From: Pseudaeromonas paramecii
Lineage (GTDB): Bacteria > Pseudomonadota > Gammaproteobacteria > Enterobacterales > Aeromonadaceae
Assembly: GCF_039540575.1 (NCBI RefSeq)
Contig: NZ_BAABFC010000001.1
Coordinates: 451,845-515,844 of the forward strand
DNA length: 64,000 bases
Reading direction: 5' to 3'
Below are positions 35,265 through 44,338 of this stretch, one piece after another. The position numbers and the translations under genes were made by a program. Numbering within the stretch: the stretch's first letter is position 1; each line of letters starts with the position of its first letter. The notes beneath the pieces were generated by a model, which made no database searches, was not told the DNA's origin, and worked only from the letters and a program-made list of their open reading frames with translations.

Positions 35265-36236
35265 ATGCCAACGCCTCGTGATGTTCTAACGCCAAGTGCC
35301 CTCGCCATGCTGCAACTGATAGCTGACGCGGGCAGTTTTGCCGCCGCGGCACGGGCCTGCAACATGGTGCCCAGCGCCCTCACCTACCGTGTTCGACAGT
35401 TGGAGGAGGCCCTGGATGTATTGCTGTTCGACCGCAGCACCAGACAGGCCAAGCTCACCGCCGCCGGGGCTGAATTGTTGCGTGAAGGAACCCGGCTGCT
35501 GACCGAGATTGACGCCATTGCCAATCGGGTCAAGCGGGTGGCCACCGGCTGGGAGTCCCAGTTCACCATCGCCGTCGACAGCATTATTGACCGTTCGGCG
35601 ATGATGGAACTCTGTGATGCTTTCTTGCACCTGGATCCACCGACCCGACTGAGACTGCGCACTGAGACACTATCCGGCACCCTGGAAGCGCTGACCTCAG
35701 GACAGGCCGATCTGGCTCTGGGGGTGGTCATGGACGACAACACCAAACCAGGACTGCTGCGCGAACCACTGGGCACCCTCAGCTTTGTGTTTGCGGTGGC
35801 ACCACATCATGCCCTAGCCTGCCTGCCCGAGCCCTTGACCGATGCCGTGATCCGTCAGCACAGGGCAGTCGCCATTGCCGATTCTGTGCGACAGGGTTCA
35901 ACACTCAGCATCGGCCTGCTGGCCGGTCAGGATGTTTTCACCGTCGCCGACATGTCCAGCAAACTCGACGCTCAGATCCGTGGCCTCGGCGCCGGTTTTT
36001 TGCCCAGCCATCTCGCCCAGCCCTATATCGACAGTGGCCGACTGGTCGCTAAGACGGTCGAGCGAGCCACACAGCAAATTCAACCCAGTTACGCCTGGCA
36101 AAGAGGTAGCAAGCTCGGCCAAGGAAAGGCACTGCAATGGTGGCTGACCCAACTCCAGACAGTGAAGACACGACACGCATTATTGGGGAAAGACCGCCAC
36201 GTTATCTCAATGCCGCACACAGACATCTCTGTTTAA
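35265..36236 (+). CDS. LysR-type transcriptional regulator
   Basis: 323 residues. N-terminal winged helix: SFAAAARACNMVPSALTYRVRQLEEALDVLLFDR, followed by the dimer helix and the two-lobed effector domain. It lies downstream of pirin and doxX on the same strand, so it may control them from a distance or be part of the unit. The substrate is unknown. No divergent target gene is seen, which is unusual for this family. Ribosome site is weak. Confidence 0.88.
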   Translation: MPTPRDVLTPSALAMLQLIADAGSFAAAARACNMVPSALTYRVRQLEEALDVLLFDRSTRQAKLTAAGAELLREGTRLLTEIDAIANRVKRVATGWESQFTIAVDSIIDRSAMMELCDAFLHLDPPTRLRLRTETLSGTLEALTSGQADLALGVVMDDNTKPGLLREPLGTLSFVFAVAPHHALACLPEPLTDAVIRQHRAVAIADSVRQGSTLSIGLLAGQDVFTVADMSSKLDAQIRGLGAGFLPSHLAQPYIDSGRLVAKTVERATQQIQPSYAWQRGSKLGQGKALQWWLTQLQTVKTRHALLGKDRHVISMPHTDISV

Positions 36237-36589
36237 GCGAAATGGGTAACCAAGACTGATCCGGCGGTGGGCGTTATCTTGTGGCGATTCGCCGGATCTG
36301 GGCCACCCCTCTAGCTTCCTCGAAGAGACGCCCAAAACGTCTCTTGCCCTCGGATGGGCATAAACAGGCGAACAAACCCGTATCTTCTGCCTGGCGACGA
36401 ACTCGTCTCTTGTTCTGAGTGTCTTCTTGATTTCTTTGCGTCTGCCACAAGGTAGCGTGGTGACCTTGCGGAAGTACCAGATACCGTGGGGACTTAAGCC
36501 AGAGATTCATAGAGAGTACCTTAAGTTCGTCCACACAAAGTGGATGACCAAGCGTGCTCAGCTGGCTAACTTATTGATTTAGCAGAAAT
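36237..36589. other. Gene-poor gap between the LysR gene and 4.5S RNA
   Basis: About 350 bases. A minus-strand frame (36274-36534, basic, 78 residues from its second ATG at 36510) is open downstream of 4.5S RNA, but I recognise no family and it could be chance. No terminator is obvious. Confidence 0.4.
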
Positions 36590-36702
36590 GGTGGAGGCTC
36601 TGCCAGCCACATCCCGGCACTCGGAAGACTCCCCTTGGCTGCTACCTTCCGGTCCTGACCAGGTCGAAGAGATTCCGATGCGGGAGGACCAACAGAGCCC
36701 CC
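36590..36702 (-). ncRNA. ffs: Signal recognition particle 4.5S RNA
   Basis: The minus strand starts GGGGGCTCTGTTGGT and contains the conserved apical part ACCTGGTCAGGACCGGAAGG and TAGCAGCC, ending GGATGTGGCTGGCAGAGCC. This matches bacterial 4.5S RNA along its whole 113 bases, including the Ffh-binding symmetric and asymmetric loops. Confidence 0.97.
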
Positions 36703-36790
36703 ATAACAACGGGCTGGAGTCTACCCAGCCGACAGCCTGAATGCAACGCTTTTGCCCCGCGAGCGCACCAAGTGCGCCAAAAACGAACAA

Positions 36791-37603
36791 TCAGCTGAAG
36801 ATCAGAAACTTGCAGGCGATGCCCAGCTGCAACAGGGCGAAGGCGCGGCGCAGCACCAAGGGCGGTAAGCGGTGGGCCAGCCAGACCCCCAGCTTGCTGG
36901 TGAAGGCGCTGGTGCTGATCACACCCAGCAGGGCCGGCCAGTAGACATAACCCAGGCTGTGGGCCGGCAGGCTCGCCTCCCCCCAGCCGTTGAGCATGTA
37001 GCTGGCGGCGCCAAACAGGGCGATGGGGATACTGGTGGCCGACGAGGTGGCCACCGCCTTGGCCATACGCAGCCCCCGCCAGGCCAGATAGGGCACGGTG
37101 ATGGAGCCACCACCGATGCCAAACAGGGCGGAGAGCAGGCCGATGCCGCTCCCCACCAGGCCCCGCTCCAGCGGCGCCCGCGCCACCGTCTCACCGGCTT
37201 CCTTCCCCCCGCCCGGGCTCAGGTTGAACCACATCTGCACCGCGATGGCTAGGGCAAACAGTCCGATGAGCCGTTGCAGCATCCAGCCGGGGATATCGGC
37301 GGCCAGCATGCCGCCCAGGAAGGCGCCCATGGCCATGCCCACGGCCATCTGCAGCACCAGGATCCAATCCAGCTGGGTTCGCTTAAGGTGCGCCCGCACC
37401 GAACTCAAGGACGTGAAGACGATGGTGGCCAGGGAGGTGCCCACCGCCAGATGGGTGATCACCGCCTCGGGCAGGCCTTGCAGATGGAAGGCCACCAGCA
37501 ACAGGGGCACGACGATGAGCCCGCCCCCGATGCCAAACAGACCCGCCAGCACCCCGGAGCAGGCGCCGGCCAGCAGATACATGATGAGGGCGTTAAGCAG
37601 CAT
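36791..37603 (-). CDS. TauE/SafE family sulfite/organic anion exporter
   Basis: 270 residues and about eight membrane segments. The repeated motif LAGLFGIGGGLIVVPLLL near the start and LSALFGIGGGSITVPYLAW in the second half is the duplicated signature of the TauE/SafE (YfcA-like) family. Such proteins are proposed to move sulfite, sulfoacetate or related anions; substrate here is unknown. Strong ribosome site AAGGAGG before ATG 37603. It follows the APA antiporter on the same strand with about 50 bases between. Confidence 0.9.
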   Translation of the reverse strand: MLLNALIMYLLAGACSGVLAGLFGIGGGLIVVPLLLVAFHLQGLPEAVITHLAVGTSLATIVFTSLSSVRAHLKRTQLDWILVLQMAVGMAMGAFLGGMLAADIPGWMLQRLIGLFALAIAVQMWFNLSPGGGKEAGETVARAPLERGLVGSGIGLLSALFGIGGGSITVPYLAWRGLRMAKAVATSSATSIPIALFGAASYMLNGWGEASLPAHSLGYVYWPALLGVISTSAFTSKLGVWLAHRLPPLVLRRAFALLQLGIACKFLIFS

Positions 37604-37654
37604 GGTTCCTCCTTGAAGGGGGCATATTACCTGCCGGATGCCGGCGGCGAAACC

Positions 37655-39067
37655 CTAGCCCAGCAGCCCCTGTGCCCAGCGCCAGGCACTCCAGGCCGCC
37701 AGACACACGAGGATCAGTCCCCCCAGTGCCTCGGCGCGTCCCCAGGTCTGGCCACGTTGCCGGCGGGCCAGGTGCAGGATCAGCAGGCCCGGCACATACA
37801 GCAGGGTGGCCAGCAGCAGGTACTCCACCCCGGCGGCATATACCAGCCACAGGCCATAGCCGCTGGCCAGGGCCCCCAGCAGCAGATCCTGCGCCGAGGC
37901 CTGGGCACGGGCCCTATCCTGCCAGGCCAGCTTCAGGCCGTAGGCCGCGGAGAAGAAATAGGGCACCAGGGCGGCGGAGGTGGTGATGTTGACGAGGGCC
38001 AGATAGGTGCTCTCCTGCAACAGGATCACCAGCAGGAACAGCTGAACCAGCAGGGTGGTGGCCCAGAGGCCGTGCTTGGGCGTGCCGTGCTGATTCAGGC
38101 GGCTGAACCAACGGGGGAACAGGCCGCTTTGGGCGGCGATGAAAGGCACCTCGCTGGCCAGCAGGGTCCAGCTCAAAAAGGCGCCCAGCACGGAGATCAC
38201 CATGCCGATGTTGATGAGCCAGGCGCCCCAGGGCCCAACGATCTGCGCCAGTATGGCGGCGGTGGACGGGTTCTTCAGCGCCGCCACCTCCGGCTGACTC
38301 ATGACCCCCAGGGCGAACAGGCTCACCATCACATACAGGGCCAGGGCCCCCAGCAGGGCGATCAGGGTGGCGCGACCCACGTCCTGCCGACGGCGAGCCC
38401 GGGCGGAGACCACCACGGCCCCCTCGATGCCGATGAACACCCAGAGGGTCACCTTCATGGTGGAGGTCACCTGCTCCAGCACGCCGCCCAGGGCTTGCTC
38501 GCCCCAGACATCCAGGCGGAAGGTCTCCAGGTGGAAGGCCAGCAAGAGGGCCACGCACAGCACCAGCAGGGGGATGAGTTTGGCCAGGGTGGCCACCAGG
38601 TTAACCAGGGCGGCGCGGCGTACCCCCTTCAAGATCAGCAGGTGCACGCCCCACACCAGCACGGAACCCAGGCCAATGGCCAGCGGGGTGTTACCCTCAC
38701 CCAGTAAGGTGTGTCCGGGCCGGTCGGTGAAGTAGCTCAGGGCGCTGAACAGCACCACCACATAGGAGACGTTGGCCAGCAGCTGGCAGACCCAGTAGCC
38801 CCAGGCGGCGTTGAAGCCGATGAAGTCACCGAAGCCCGCCCGGGCATAGGTGAAGATGCCGCCGTCCAGATCCGGACGGCGCAGCGCCAGGCGCTGATAG
38901 ACGCAGGCCAGGGCCAGCATGCCGACCCCGGTGATGAGCCAGCCCAGGGCGATGGCACCCACCTGGGCCTGTTGGGCCATGTTCTGGGGCAGGCTGAAGA
39001 TCCCCGCCCCCACCATGGAGCTGAACACCAGGGCGATGAGCGCCCCCAACCCCAGATCCTGTCGCAT
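37655..39067 (-). CDS. APA-family basic amino acid antiporter (ArcD/YdgI-like)
   Basis: 470 residues from ATG 39067 (MRQDLGLGALIALVFSSMVG), with twelve or more membrane segments. GAGIFSLPQNMA in the first segment is the substrate-binding motif of the basic amino acid/polyamine antiporter family, and FTYARAGFGDFIGFNAAWGYW follows. The closest style is the arginine/ornithine or lysine antiporter branch. No arginine deiminase genes are nearby. A longer in-frame start at 39103 is unlikely. Confidence 0.87.
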   Translation of the reverse strand: MRQDLGLGALIALVFSSMVGAGIFSLPQNMAQQAQVGAIALGWLITGVGMLALACVYQRLALRRPDLDGGIFTYARAGFGDFIGFNAAWGYWVCQLLANVSYVVVLFSALSYFTDRPGHTLLGEGNTPLAIGLGSVLVWGVHLLILKGVRRAALVNLVATLAKLIPLLVLCVALLLAFHLETFRLDVWGEQALGGVLEQVTSTMKVTLWVFIGIEGAVVVSARARRRQDVGRATLIALLGALALYVMVSLFALGVMSQPEVAALKNPSTAAILAQIVGPWGAWLINIGMVISVLGAFLSWTLLASEVPFIAAQSGLFPRWFSRLNQHGTPKHGLWATTLLVQLFLLVILLQESTYLALVNITTSAALVPYFFSAAYGLKLAWQDRARAQASAQDLLLGALASGYGLWLVYAAGVEYLLLATLLYVPGLLILHLARRQRGQTWGRAEALGGLILVCLAAWSAWRWAQGLLG

Positions 39068-39220
39068 AGTGCCCACTCCCGCGCGATAAAAAAGAGGCGG
39101 CACTATAGTGAGTAGTTATGCTGATATCAACGCCTAATTAGCAGATTAAGTCGGTAATCTGGCTAGCTATCAGCATAAAACAACAGTAGGTGACAAACGA
39201 GACAGGATCGGCAGTGGCTG

Positions 39221-39676
39221 TCAGTGGACGGCGCGCAGATCCGAGCCGCTCTCGGGCGGATTCAAGACCCCCAACTGCTCGCATTCGCTGATCAGCTGCT
39301 GGGTGGCGGCCAGGGTGCGCTGCACAAACAGGGTGAGCTGTTCGGGCGTCATGCCGGCCTCGATATAGGCGCTGGCGCACACCATCAGCCGCGGCAGGTT
39401 GTCATCCACCACGTCAACGAAGATCTTCAGCGCCGGGTAGTTCATGTTGAGCCGCCCCAGCTCGGAGACCAGCAGCAGCAGGCCGCTGGGCCGCACCTCC
39501 AGCTCGGTGCTGAGCAGCAGGCCTTCACTCTCCACGAACAGGCGACTCTCCAGCACCCCCTCCATGGACTGCACATCCACCATGTGGATGCCATGGCACT
39601 GATCGCACATGTAATGCGGGATCTGGCCCTGCTGCAACCAACGGATGATGATGTCGAAATTGGGGATATGGAGCAT
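39221..39676 (-). CDS. YbjN-like (CesT-fold) protein
   Basis: 151 residues from ATG 39676 (MLHIPNFDIIIRWLQQGQIPHYMCDQCHGIHM). GVLESRLFVESEGLLLSTELEVRPSGLL and LNMNYPALKIFVDV match the pattern of YbjN-domain proteins, a type III chaperone-like fold. E. coli YbjN affects motility and stress traits, but its mechanism is not settled. Two cysteines in CDQCHG could bind metal. Longer frames upstream are not supported. Confidence 0.6.
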   Translation of the reverse strand: MLHIPNFDIIIRWLQQGQIPHYMCDQCHGIHMVDVQSMEGVLESRLFVESEGLLLSTELEVRPSGLLLLVSELGRLNMNYPALKIFVDVVDDNLPRLMVCASAYIEAGMTPEQLTLFVQRTLAATQQLISECEQLGVLNPPESGSDLRAVH

Positions 39677-39846
39677 AAGGTGACCGTCTGATGGAGTGGA
39701 TAAACAGCCGCGCATTCTAAACCAAAGCCCCGCCCAGCCCAAGGCAATTCCCGCCGCCGGCCTGCCGAGCCCGTCGGCGGTCTGGGTTTGCTCCGCCCGC
39801 CCCCCTTGGCCCACACTCAAGAGACCCCCTCTGCCGGAGACTCTTC

Positions 39847-41589
39847 ATGGCGCCCGAACTGCCCCAACAACTGGCCCTCGCGTGCGCCACAGTGCAGGAA
39901 CAGGCCCTGTTTGATGCCCTGACCGGCTGCCTGGCCCGCCAACTGGCCATCGACCATGTGGCCCTCTCCCACCTGGCGCCCCGCAAGGACGGCTTGCTGG
40001 TGGCCTATGGCCTGGCCCAGTGGCAGCAGGGTCAGGCTTGTGCGCCGGAAAACTACCTGCTGGAGAAGGGGCCGGGCCAGTGGACCCTGGAATGGGAACA
40101 CTGCCGGCTGGATGGCCCCCTGTATCGGGAGTTCCCCCGGGACAGGCGCCTGGGCCAGCACAGCCACGCCAGCTACCAAGGTTGGCTGCTGCGGGATGAT
40201 CAGCAGACGCCCATCGGCATCCTGTGCCTGTTGCACCATGCCCCCCTGCCCCCGGCCGGATTGCTCGATGGCTGGCTGGCGCCCTATTTGCCCCGACTCA
40301 GTGCCGAATTGCAGCGGCTGCGCCAGCAACAGGCCAGGGCCGCCCAGGGGCGCCGTCAGCAGCTGTTGCTGGAACACAGTCTCACCCTGCTGGCCCTGCT
40401 GGATGGCGAGGGCCACCTGCTGAGCATCAGTCCGGCCCTGTGCCAGGCGTTGGGCAGCCCAGAGTCCGGCCTCTTGGGCCGCCCCCTGTGGAGTCTACCG
40501 CCGCTGGCCCAGGATCCCCAGCTGGCCGGCGAGATCAAGCACAGTGTCAAGCTGGCGCAACGTCAGGGGCAGCGGCTGCGCCGTCTGCTGACGCTGCCCA
40601 GTCAGGATGAGACTCCCCGCCAGCTGGATCTGCTGATCCACCCTTTGCCGGCCACGCCGGAGGGCGCCAGCCGGGTGCTGCTGGAGGCACGGGATATCAG
40701 CCACTGGTTGCGTAACAGCCAGCAGCAGCGGCAGGAGCACCACCAACTGGCCCGCGCCCTTGAGCAAACCGGTGCCCTGGCCTGGCGCTGGGAGGTGCAG
40801 GCAGATCTGTGGCACTGGCTCACCCCCGCCCAGGAGGCCTTTGCGGCGGTACAGGACAGCGCCGGCCTGCTGGCCCACTTTCCTCCGGCCGAGGCGCAGC
40901 GGCTGCGCCAACGGCTGGAGCTCAGCTGGCAGCAGGGGGAAGCCTGGCAATTTGAAGGCCCCTGGCATCTGCCAGCGGGCGGCAGTCTGTGGGTGCGCCT
41001 GCAGGGGGCGGCGGAGGGCAGCCAGCTACCGGCGGCCAGCCTGTGGGGCCTGCTGGAGAACCGGGATCCGGCTCATCGCCTGCAACAGCAGCAACACAGG
41101 CGCGAGGCACGGCTGTCCCAGGAGCTGACCTTGCTGGGGCGCTGCCTGCAGCTCAGCCAGCAGCCCCTGGGGGATCGGCTGCGGCAGCTGTGCCAGGACT
41201 GTTGCCAACTGCTGGAGCTGGACCGGGTCGGCATCTGGCGTTACCAGACCGACACCCTTGAGAACCTGCTCACCTATCACGGCCCCAGTGCCCGGGAGTT
41301 CAAGGAGCCGGCGCTGCCCCGGGGGCAGTTTGCCGCCCTGTTTGACTACCTGCCGGCCCACCCCTTCCTGGATGCCCATCACGCCAGGGCGGATCTGCGC
41401 AGCCGAGAGGCCGACACCAGCTTCCTCGCCCCCAGGCACATCCAGTCACTGCTGGCCCAGCGCATCGGCCCCGCCCATGCCGCCAAGGGGGTCTTGCTGC
41501 TGACCCAGGAGCAGCGGGCCCGAGAATGGCAGGATGACGAGATAGAACTGGCTCAGCGGCTGGCCGCCTTGCTGGATCAGTGGCTCTAG
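39847..41589 (+). CDS. GAF-PAS-GAF sensor protein without an output domain
   Basis: 580 residues with Leu/Gln-rich composition. An N-terminal GAF-like domain (about 1-150, with SHASYQGWLLRDDQQTPIGIL) is followed by a helical linker, a PAS domain (about 175-290, LLALLDGEGHLLSISPALCQALG), probably a second PAS (about 300-410), and a C-terminal GAF-like domain (about 430-580, LDRVGIWRYQTDTLENL and FLDAHHARADLRSR). No histidine kinase, GGDEF, EAL, HTH or phosphatase domain follows before the stop. GAF and PAS assignments are by pattern and moderate. It may pass a signal through a partner protein or may have lost a catalytic tail. Confidence 0.65.
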   Translation: MAPELPQQLALACATVQEQALFDALTGCLARQLAIDHVALSHLAPRKDGLLVAYGLAQWQQGQACAPENYLLEKGPGQWTLEWEHCRLDGPLYREFPRDRRLGQHSHASYQGWLLRDDQQTPIGILCLLHHAPLPPAGLLDGWLAPYLPRLSAELQRLRQQQARAAQGRRQQLLLEHSLTLLALLDGEGHLLSISPALCQALGSPESGLLGRPLWSLPPLAQDPQLAGEIKHSVKLAQRQGQRLRRLLTLPSQDETPRQLDLLIHPLPATPEGASRVLLEARDISHWLRNSQQQRQEHHQLARALEQTGALAWRWEVQADLWHWLTPAQEAFAAVQDSAGLLAHFPPAEAQRLRQRLELSWQQGEAWQFEGPWHLPAGGSLWVRLQGAAEGSQLPAASLWGLLENRDPAHRLQQQQHRREARLSQELTLLGRCLQLSQQPLGDRLRQLCQDCCQLLELDRVGIWRYQTDTLENLLTYHGPSAREFKEPALPRGQFAALFDYLPAHPFLDAHHARADLRSREADTSFLAPRHIQSLLAQRIGPAHAAKGVLLLTQEQRAREWQDDEIELAQRLAALLDQWL

Positions 41590-41607
41590 AGCCACCCGCC
41601 ACGGCGC

Positions 41608-42351
41608 TCAGGGAATGCGGACCTGATAGAGCCGCGCCAGCAGGATGCGTTGCTTGCGCAGCAGGGCCGCATGGTGACGGTGCTGCTCGTAATAGCGCGG
41701 GCGAGTGACCATGGCCGCCAGATAGGCCGCCTGGCTGGCGGAGAGACTGCGGGCACTACGACCGAAGTAGTGGCGTGCCGCCGCCTCGGCGCCGAACACT
41801 CCCTGCCCCCATTCGATGACATTCAGATAGATCTCCAGGATGCGCTGCTTGCTGAGCACAGCCTCCAGCATCAGGGTGATCAGGGTCTCGTTGAGCTTGC
41901 GCCAGGGGGTACGAGCCGAGGAGAGGAACAGGTTTTTCGCCAGTTGCTGGGAGATGGTGGAGCCCCCCGCCACGATGCGCCCCTTGGCCAGGTTCTTGCG
42001 CCAGGCGACCTGGATCCCTTCCCAGTCGAAGCCATGGTGATCCATGAAGCCGGAGTCTTCGGCCACCAGCAAGGCGCGCTTAAGATCCCGGTCGATCTGC
42101 CCATAGGGCAGCCACTGCTGCCGCAGACGCGCCTTGGGCTGGGTCTCCTGCAGGACGCTTAACTGCTCCTGCATGAAGGCGGTGCTGCCTGGGGCATGGC
42201 TGCGATACCAGCACAGCTGCACAAACACCCAGCTCAACCACAACAACCACAGCAGCAACAGGCCCAGCAGCACACGCCGCAAGCGCACCGGCCAACTGGC
42301 CCGCCGCCAGGCCCGCGGCAGCTCGTGCAACAGATAATGGAGAAAACGCAC
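41608..42351 (-). CDS. mtgA: MtgA, monofunctional peptidoglycan glycosyltransferase
   Basis: 247 residues, GT51 family. A single N-terminal membrane anchor (VLLGLLLLWLLWLSWVFVQL) is followed by EDSGFMDHHGFDWEGIQVA, where Glu is the catalytic base, and GGSTISQQLAKNLFLS, the second GT51 motif with its second acidic site nearby. It polymerises lipid II into glycan strands in the periplasm. Single gene facing the GAF/PAS gene tail to tail and divergent from the efflux operon. Confidence 0.94.
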   Translation of the reverse strand: MRFLHYLLHELPRAWRRASWPVRLRRVLLGLLLLWLLWLSWVFVQLCWYRSHAPGSTAFMQEQLSVLQETQPKARLRQQWLPYGQIDRDLKRALLVAEDSGFMDHHGFDWEGIQVAWRKNLAKGRIVAGGSTISQQLAKNLFLSSARTPWRKLNETLITLMLEAVLSKQRILEIYLNVIEWGQGVFGAEAAARHYFGRSARSLSASQAAYLAAMVTRPRYYEQHRHHAALLRKQRILLARLYQVRIP

Positions 42352-42480
42352 CTTGGATCCACAGACAAGCTCAGGGAGCGCCAGTCTACTACGCCGCGCG
42401 GATCACATAAACGGCCGACACGGTCGCCCACTCCCCACCCTGGGGTGCCACACTCCTTAGTGAGACCTCAAGGAGGTGCC

Positions 42481-43614
42481 ATGAAACGCCTATTGTTGCT
42501 CGGCCTGCCCCTGTTCGCCTTGCTGCTGTTCGGCCTGTGGTGGCTAGGCCGCCCCAGTCTCCCTCAGGTCAGCCTGACCCGGCTCGGCCGCGGCGAACTC
42601 ACCGTCAGCCTGGTCAATAGCCGGGCCGGGACCCTGGAGTCCTGCCAGCGCGCCGGTTTGAGCCTGCCCCAAGGCGGCGTGGTGACGGACATCTACGTCA
42701 AGGAAGGGGACAGGGTTGCCCGAGGTACCCCGCTGCTGCGTCTGTGGCAGGAGGATCTAGACCAGAGTCAACGGCGCCTGGCGCAGGCCCTGGCCCGGGA
42801 TGCCCTGCTGGTGCGCCAGCAGTGCCTGCAGGCCGAGCTGGCCCAGCGCCAGGCCGAACGGCTGGCCAAGCTGGCCCGGGCCGATCTGGCGGCCCAATCC
42901 CTCCTGGATGAGCTGCGCACCCAGGCGCAAAGTCAGCAGCTGGGCTGCCGGGTGGCCCGGGCCCAGGTGGCGGTGGATGATGCCAGCCTGGGCGAGGTGG
43001 TGGCCCAGCAGAGCCAGCGGCAACTGCGGGCGCCCTTTGCCGGCGTGGTGGCCAAGATCAACAGCAAGCTTGGGGAATACATGACCCCCTCGCCCCCCGG
43101 GATCAGCATGCCCCCGGTGGTGGATCTCATCGATGACGGCTGCCTCTATGTCTCCGCGCCCATGGACGAGGTGGACGCCGCCCGCCTCAAGGTGGGGCAG
43201 CGAGCCTGGATACAACTGGATGCCCTGCCGGATCGCCGCTTCGCCGCCCAGGTTCGGCGCATCGCCCCCTATGTGCTGGCCGAAGAGAAGCAGGCCCGCA
43301 CCGTGGCGGTGGAGGCCGACTTTACCCCTCTGCCCGCCGATGTGCCCCTGCTGGTGGGCTACAGCGCCGATCTGGAGGTGATCACGGATGAGGCCGCCGC
43401 AGTGCTGCGGCTGCCCCTGGAGGCGCTGGACACAGATCAGAGCGTACTGCGCTACCAGCAGGGCCGCCTGACGCGGGTGCAGCCTGAGCTGGGGCTACGT
43501 AACTGGCACTGGGTGGCGGTGCTGGGCGGACTGGAAGAAGGGGATCAGCTGGTACTGCAACCGGGTCAGCTATCGTACCGGGCCGGCATGTCGGTGGAGA
43601 TCCGCCATGAGTGA
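42481..43614 (+). CDS. MacA-like periplasmic adaptor of an ABC efflux system
   Basis: 377 residues from ATG 42481 (AAGGAGG 5 bases upstream); open frame upstream has no ribosome site. One N-terminal membrane anchor (LLLLGLPLFALLLFGLWWLG), a biotinyl-lipoyl half-motif (GGVVTDIYVKEGDRVARGTPLLRL), an alpha-hairpin coiled coil (about 85-175) and the second lipoyl half with QRQLRAPFAGVVAKINSKLGEY. The following beta-barrel region fits HlyD/MacA adaptors. Heads a four-gene operon with overlapping genes. Substrate unknown. Confidence 0.9.
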   Translation: MKRLLLLGLPLFALLLFGLWWLGRPSLPQVSLTRLGRGELTVSLVNSRAGTLESCQRAGLSLPQGGVVTDIYVKEGDRVARGTPLLRLWQEDLDQSQRRLAQALARDALLVRQQCLQAELAQRQAERLAKLARADLAAQSLLDELRTQAQSQQLGCRVARAQVAVDDASLGEVVAQQSQRQLRAPFAGVVAKINSKLGEYMTPSPPGISMPPVVDLIDDGCLYVSAPMDEVDAARLKVGQRAWIQLDALPDRRFAAQVRRIAPYVLAEEKQARTVAVEADFTPLPADVPLLVGYSADLEVITDEAAAVLRLPLEALDTDQSVLRYQQGRLTRVQPELGLRNWHWVAVLGGLEEGDQLVLQPGQLSYRAGMSVEIRHE

Positions 43615-44338
43615 GACCCCGCTTGTCGAGCTGACCGAGGCGAGCCGCCGCTTCGTGCTGGGCGGTCAGACCGTCATGGGGCTCGACCGGGTGGATCTGC
43701 GTATCAGGCAGGGCGAATACCTGGCGGTGATGGGCCCCTCCGGCTCGGGCAAGTCTACCCTGCTCAACCTGCTGGGACTGCTGGACCGACCCGACAGCGG
43801 CAGCTATCGGCTGGACGGCCAGCTCATCAATCCACTGGGCGAGCAGACCCTGGCGCGGCTGCGGGCAGAAAAGATCGGCTTCGTGTTCCAGTCCTTTCAC
43901 CTGATCCCGCGCTTGAGTGCCGCCGAAAACCTGGCCCTGCCCCTGGTGCTGGCGGGCTGGTCGCCCAAGGCGCGGGCGGCCCGCTGCGCCAGCTTGCTGG
44001 ATCAATTGAACCTGAGCGAACGCGCCCACCACCTGCCCCACCAGCTCTCCGGCGGCCAGCGACAGCGGGTGGCCATCGGCCGGGCCCTGGCCCTCTCCCC
44101 ACCCCTGCTGCTGGCAGATGAACCCACCGGCAACCTGGACAGCCAGTCCGGCCAGGAGGTGATGCACCTGCTGGAGTCCTTGCACCAGCAGGCCGGGATC
44201 ACCCTCATACTGGTGACCCATGATGGGGCGCTGGGGGCGCGGGCGGCCCGTCAGCTGCGCATGGCCGACGGGCGACTGGTGAGCGATAGCGGTGCAGCGG
44301 AGGGAGCAGTGCCCCGAGGGGAGGCCCCATGCGCCTAA
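43607..44338 (+). CDS. MacB/LolD-type ABC transporter ATPase
   Basis: 243 residues. Walker A MGPSGSGKSTLLNLLGLLDRP, signature LSGGQRQRVAIGRALA and Walker B LLLADEPTGNLD are complete, with the Q-loop FVFQSFHLIPRLSA typical of the MacB/LolD family. It overlaps the adaptor gene by 8 bases and the first permease by 10. It energises movement by the two permeases in the inner membrane. The LolD branch acts on lipoproteins, while MacB-like systems export drugs or peptides; operon context with an adaptor supports the efflux reading. Confidence 0.94.
   Translation: MSETPLVELTEASRRFVLGGQTVMGLDRVDLRIRQGEYLAVMGPSGSGKSTLLNLLGLLDRPDSGSYRLDGQLINPLGEQTLARLRAEKIGFVFQSFHLIPRLSAAENLALPLVLAGWSPKARAARCASLLDQLNLSERAHHLPHQLSGGQRQRVAIGRALALSPPLLLADEPTGNLDSQSGQEVMHLLESLHQQAGITLILVTHDGALGARAARQLRMADGRLVSDSGAAEGAVPRGEAPCA

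Noticed and set aside
36274..36534. Minus-strand frame downstream of 4.5S RNA
   Set aside because: Basic short frame, no recognised family; kept only as a note in the gap entry.
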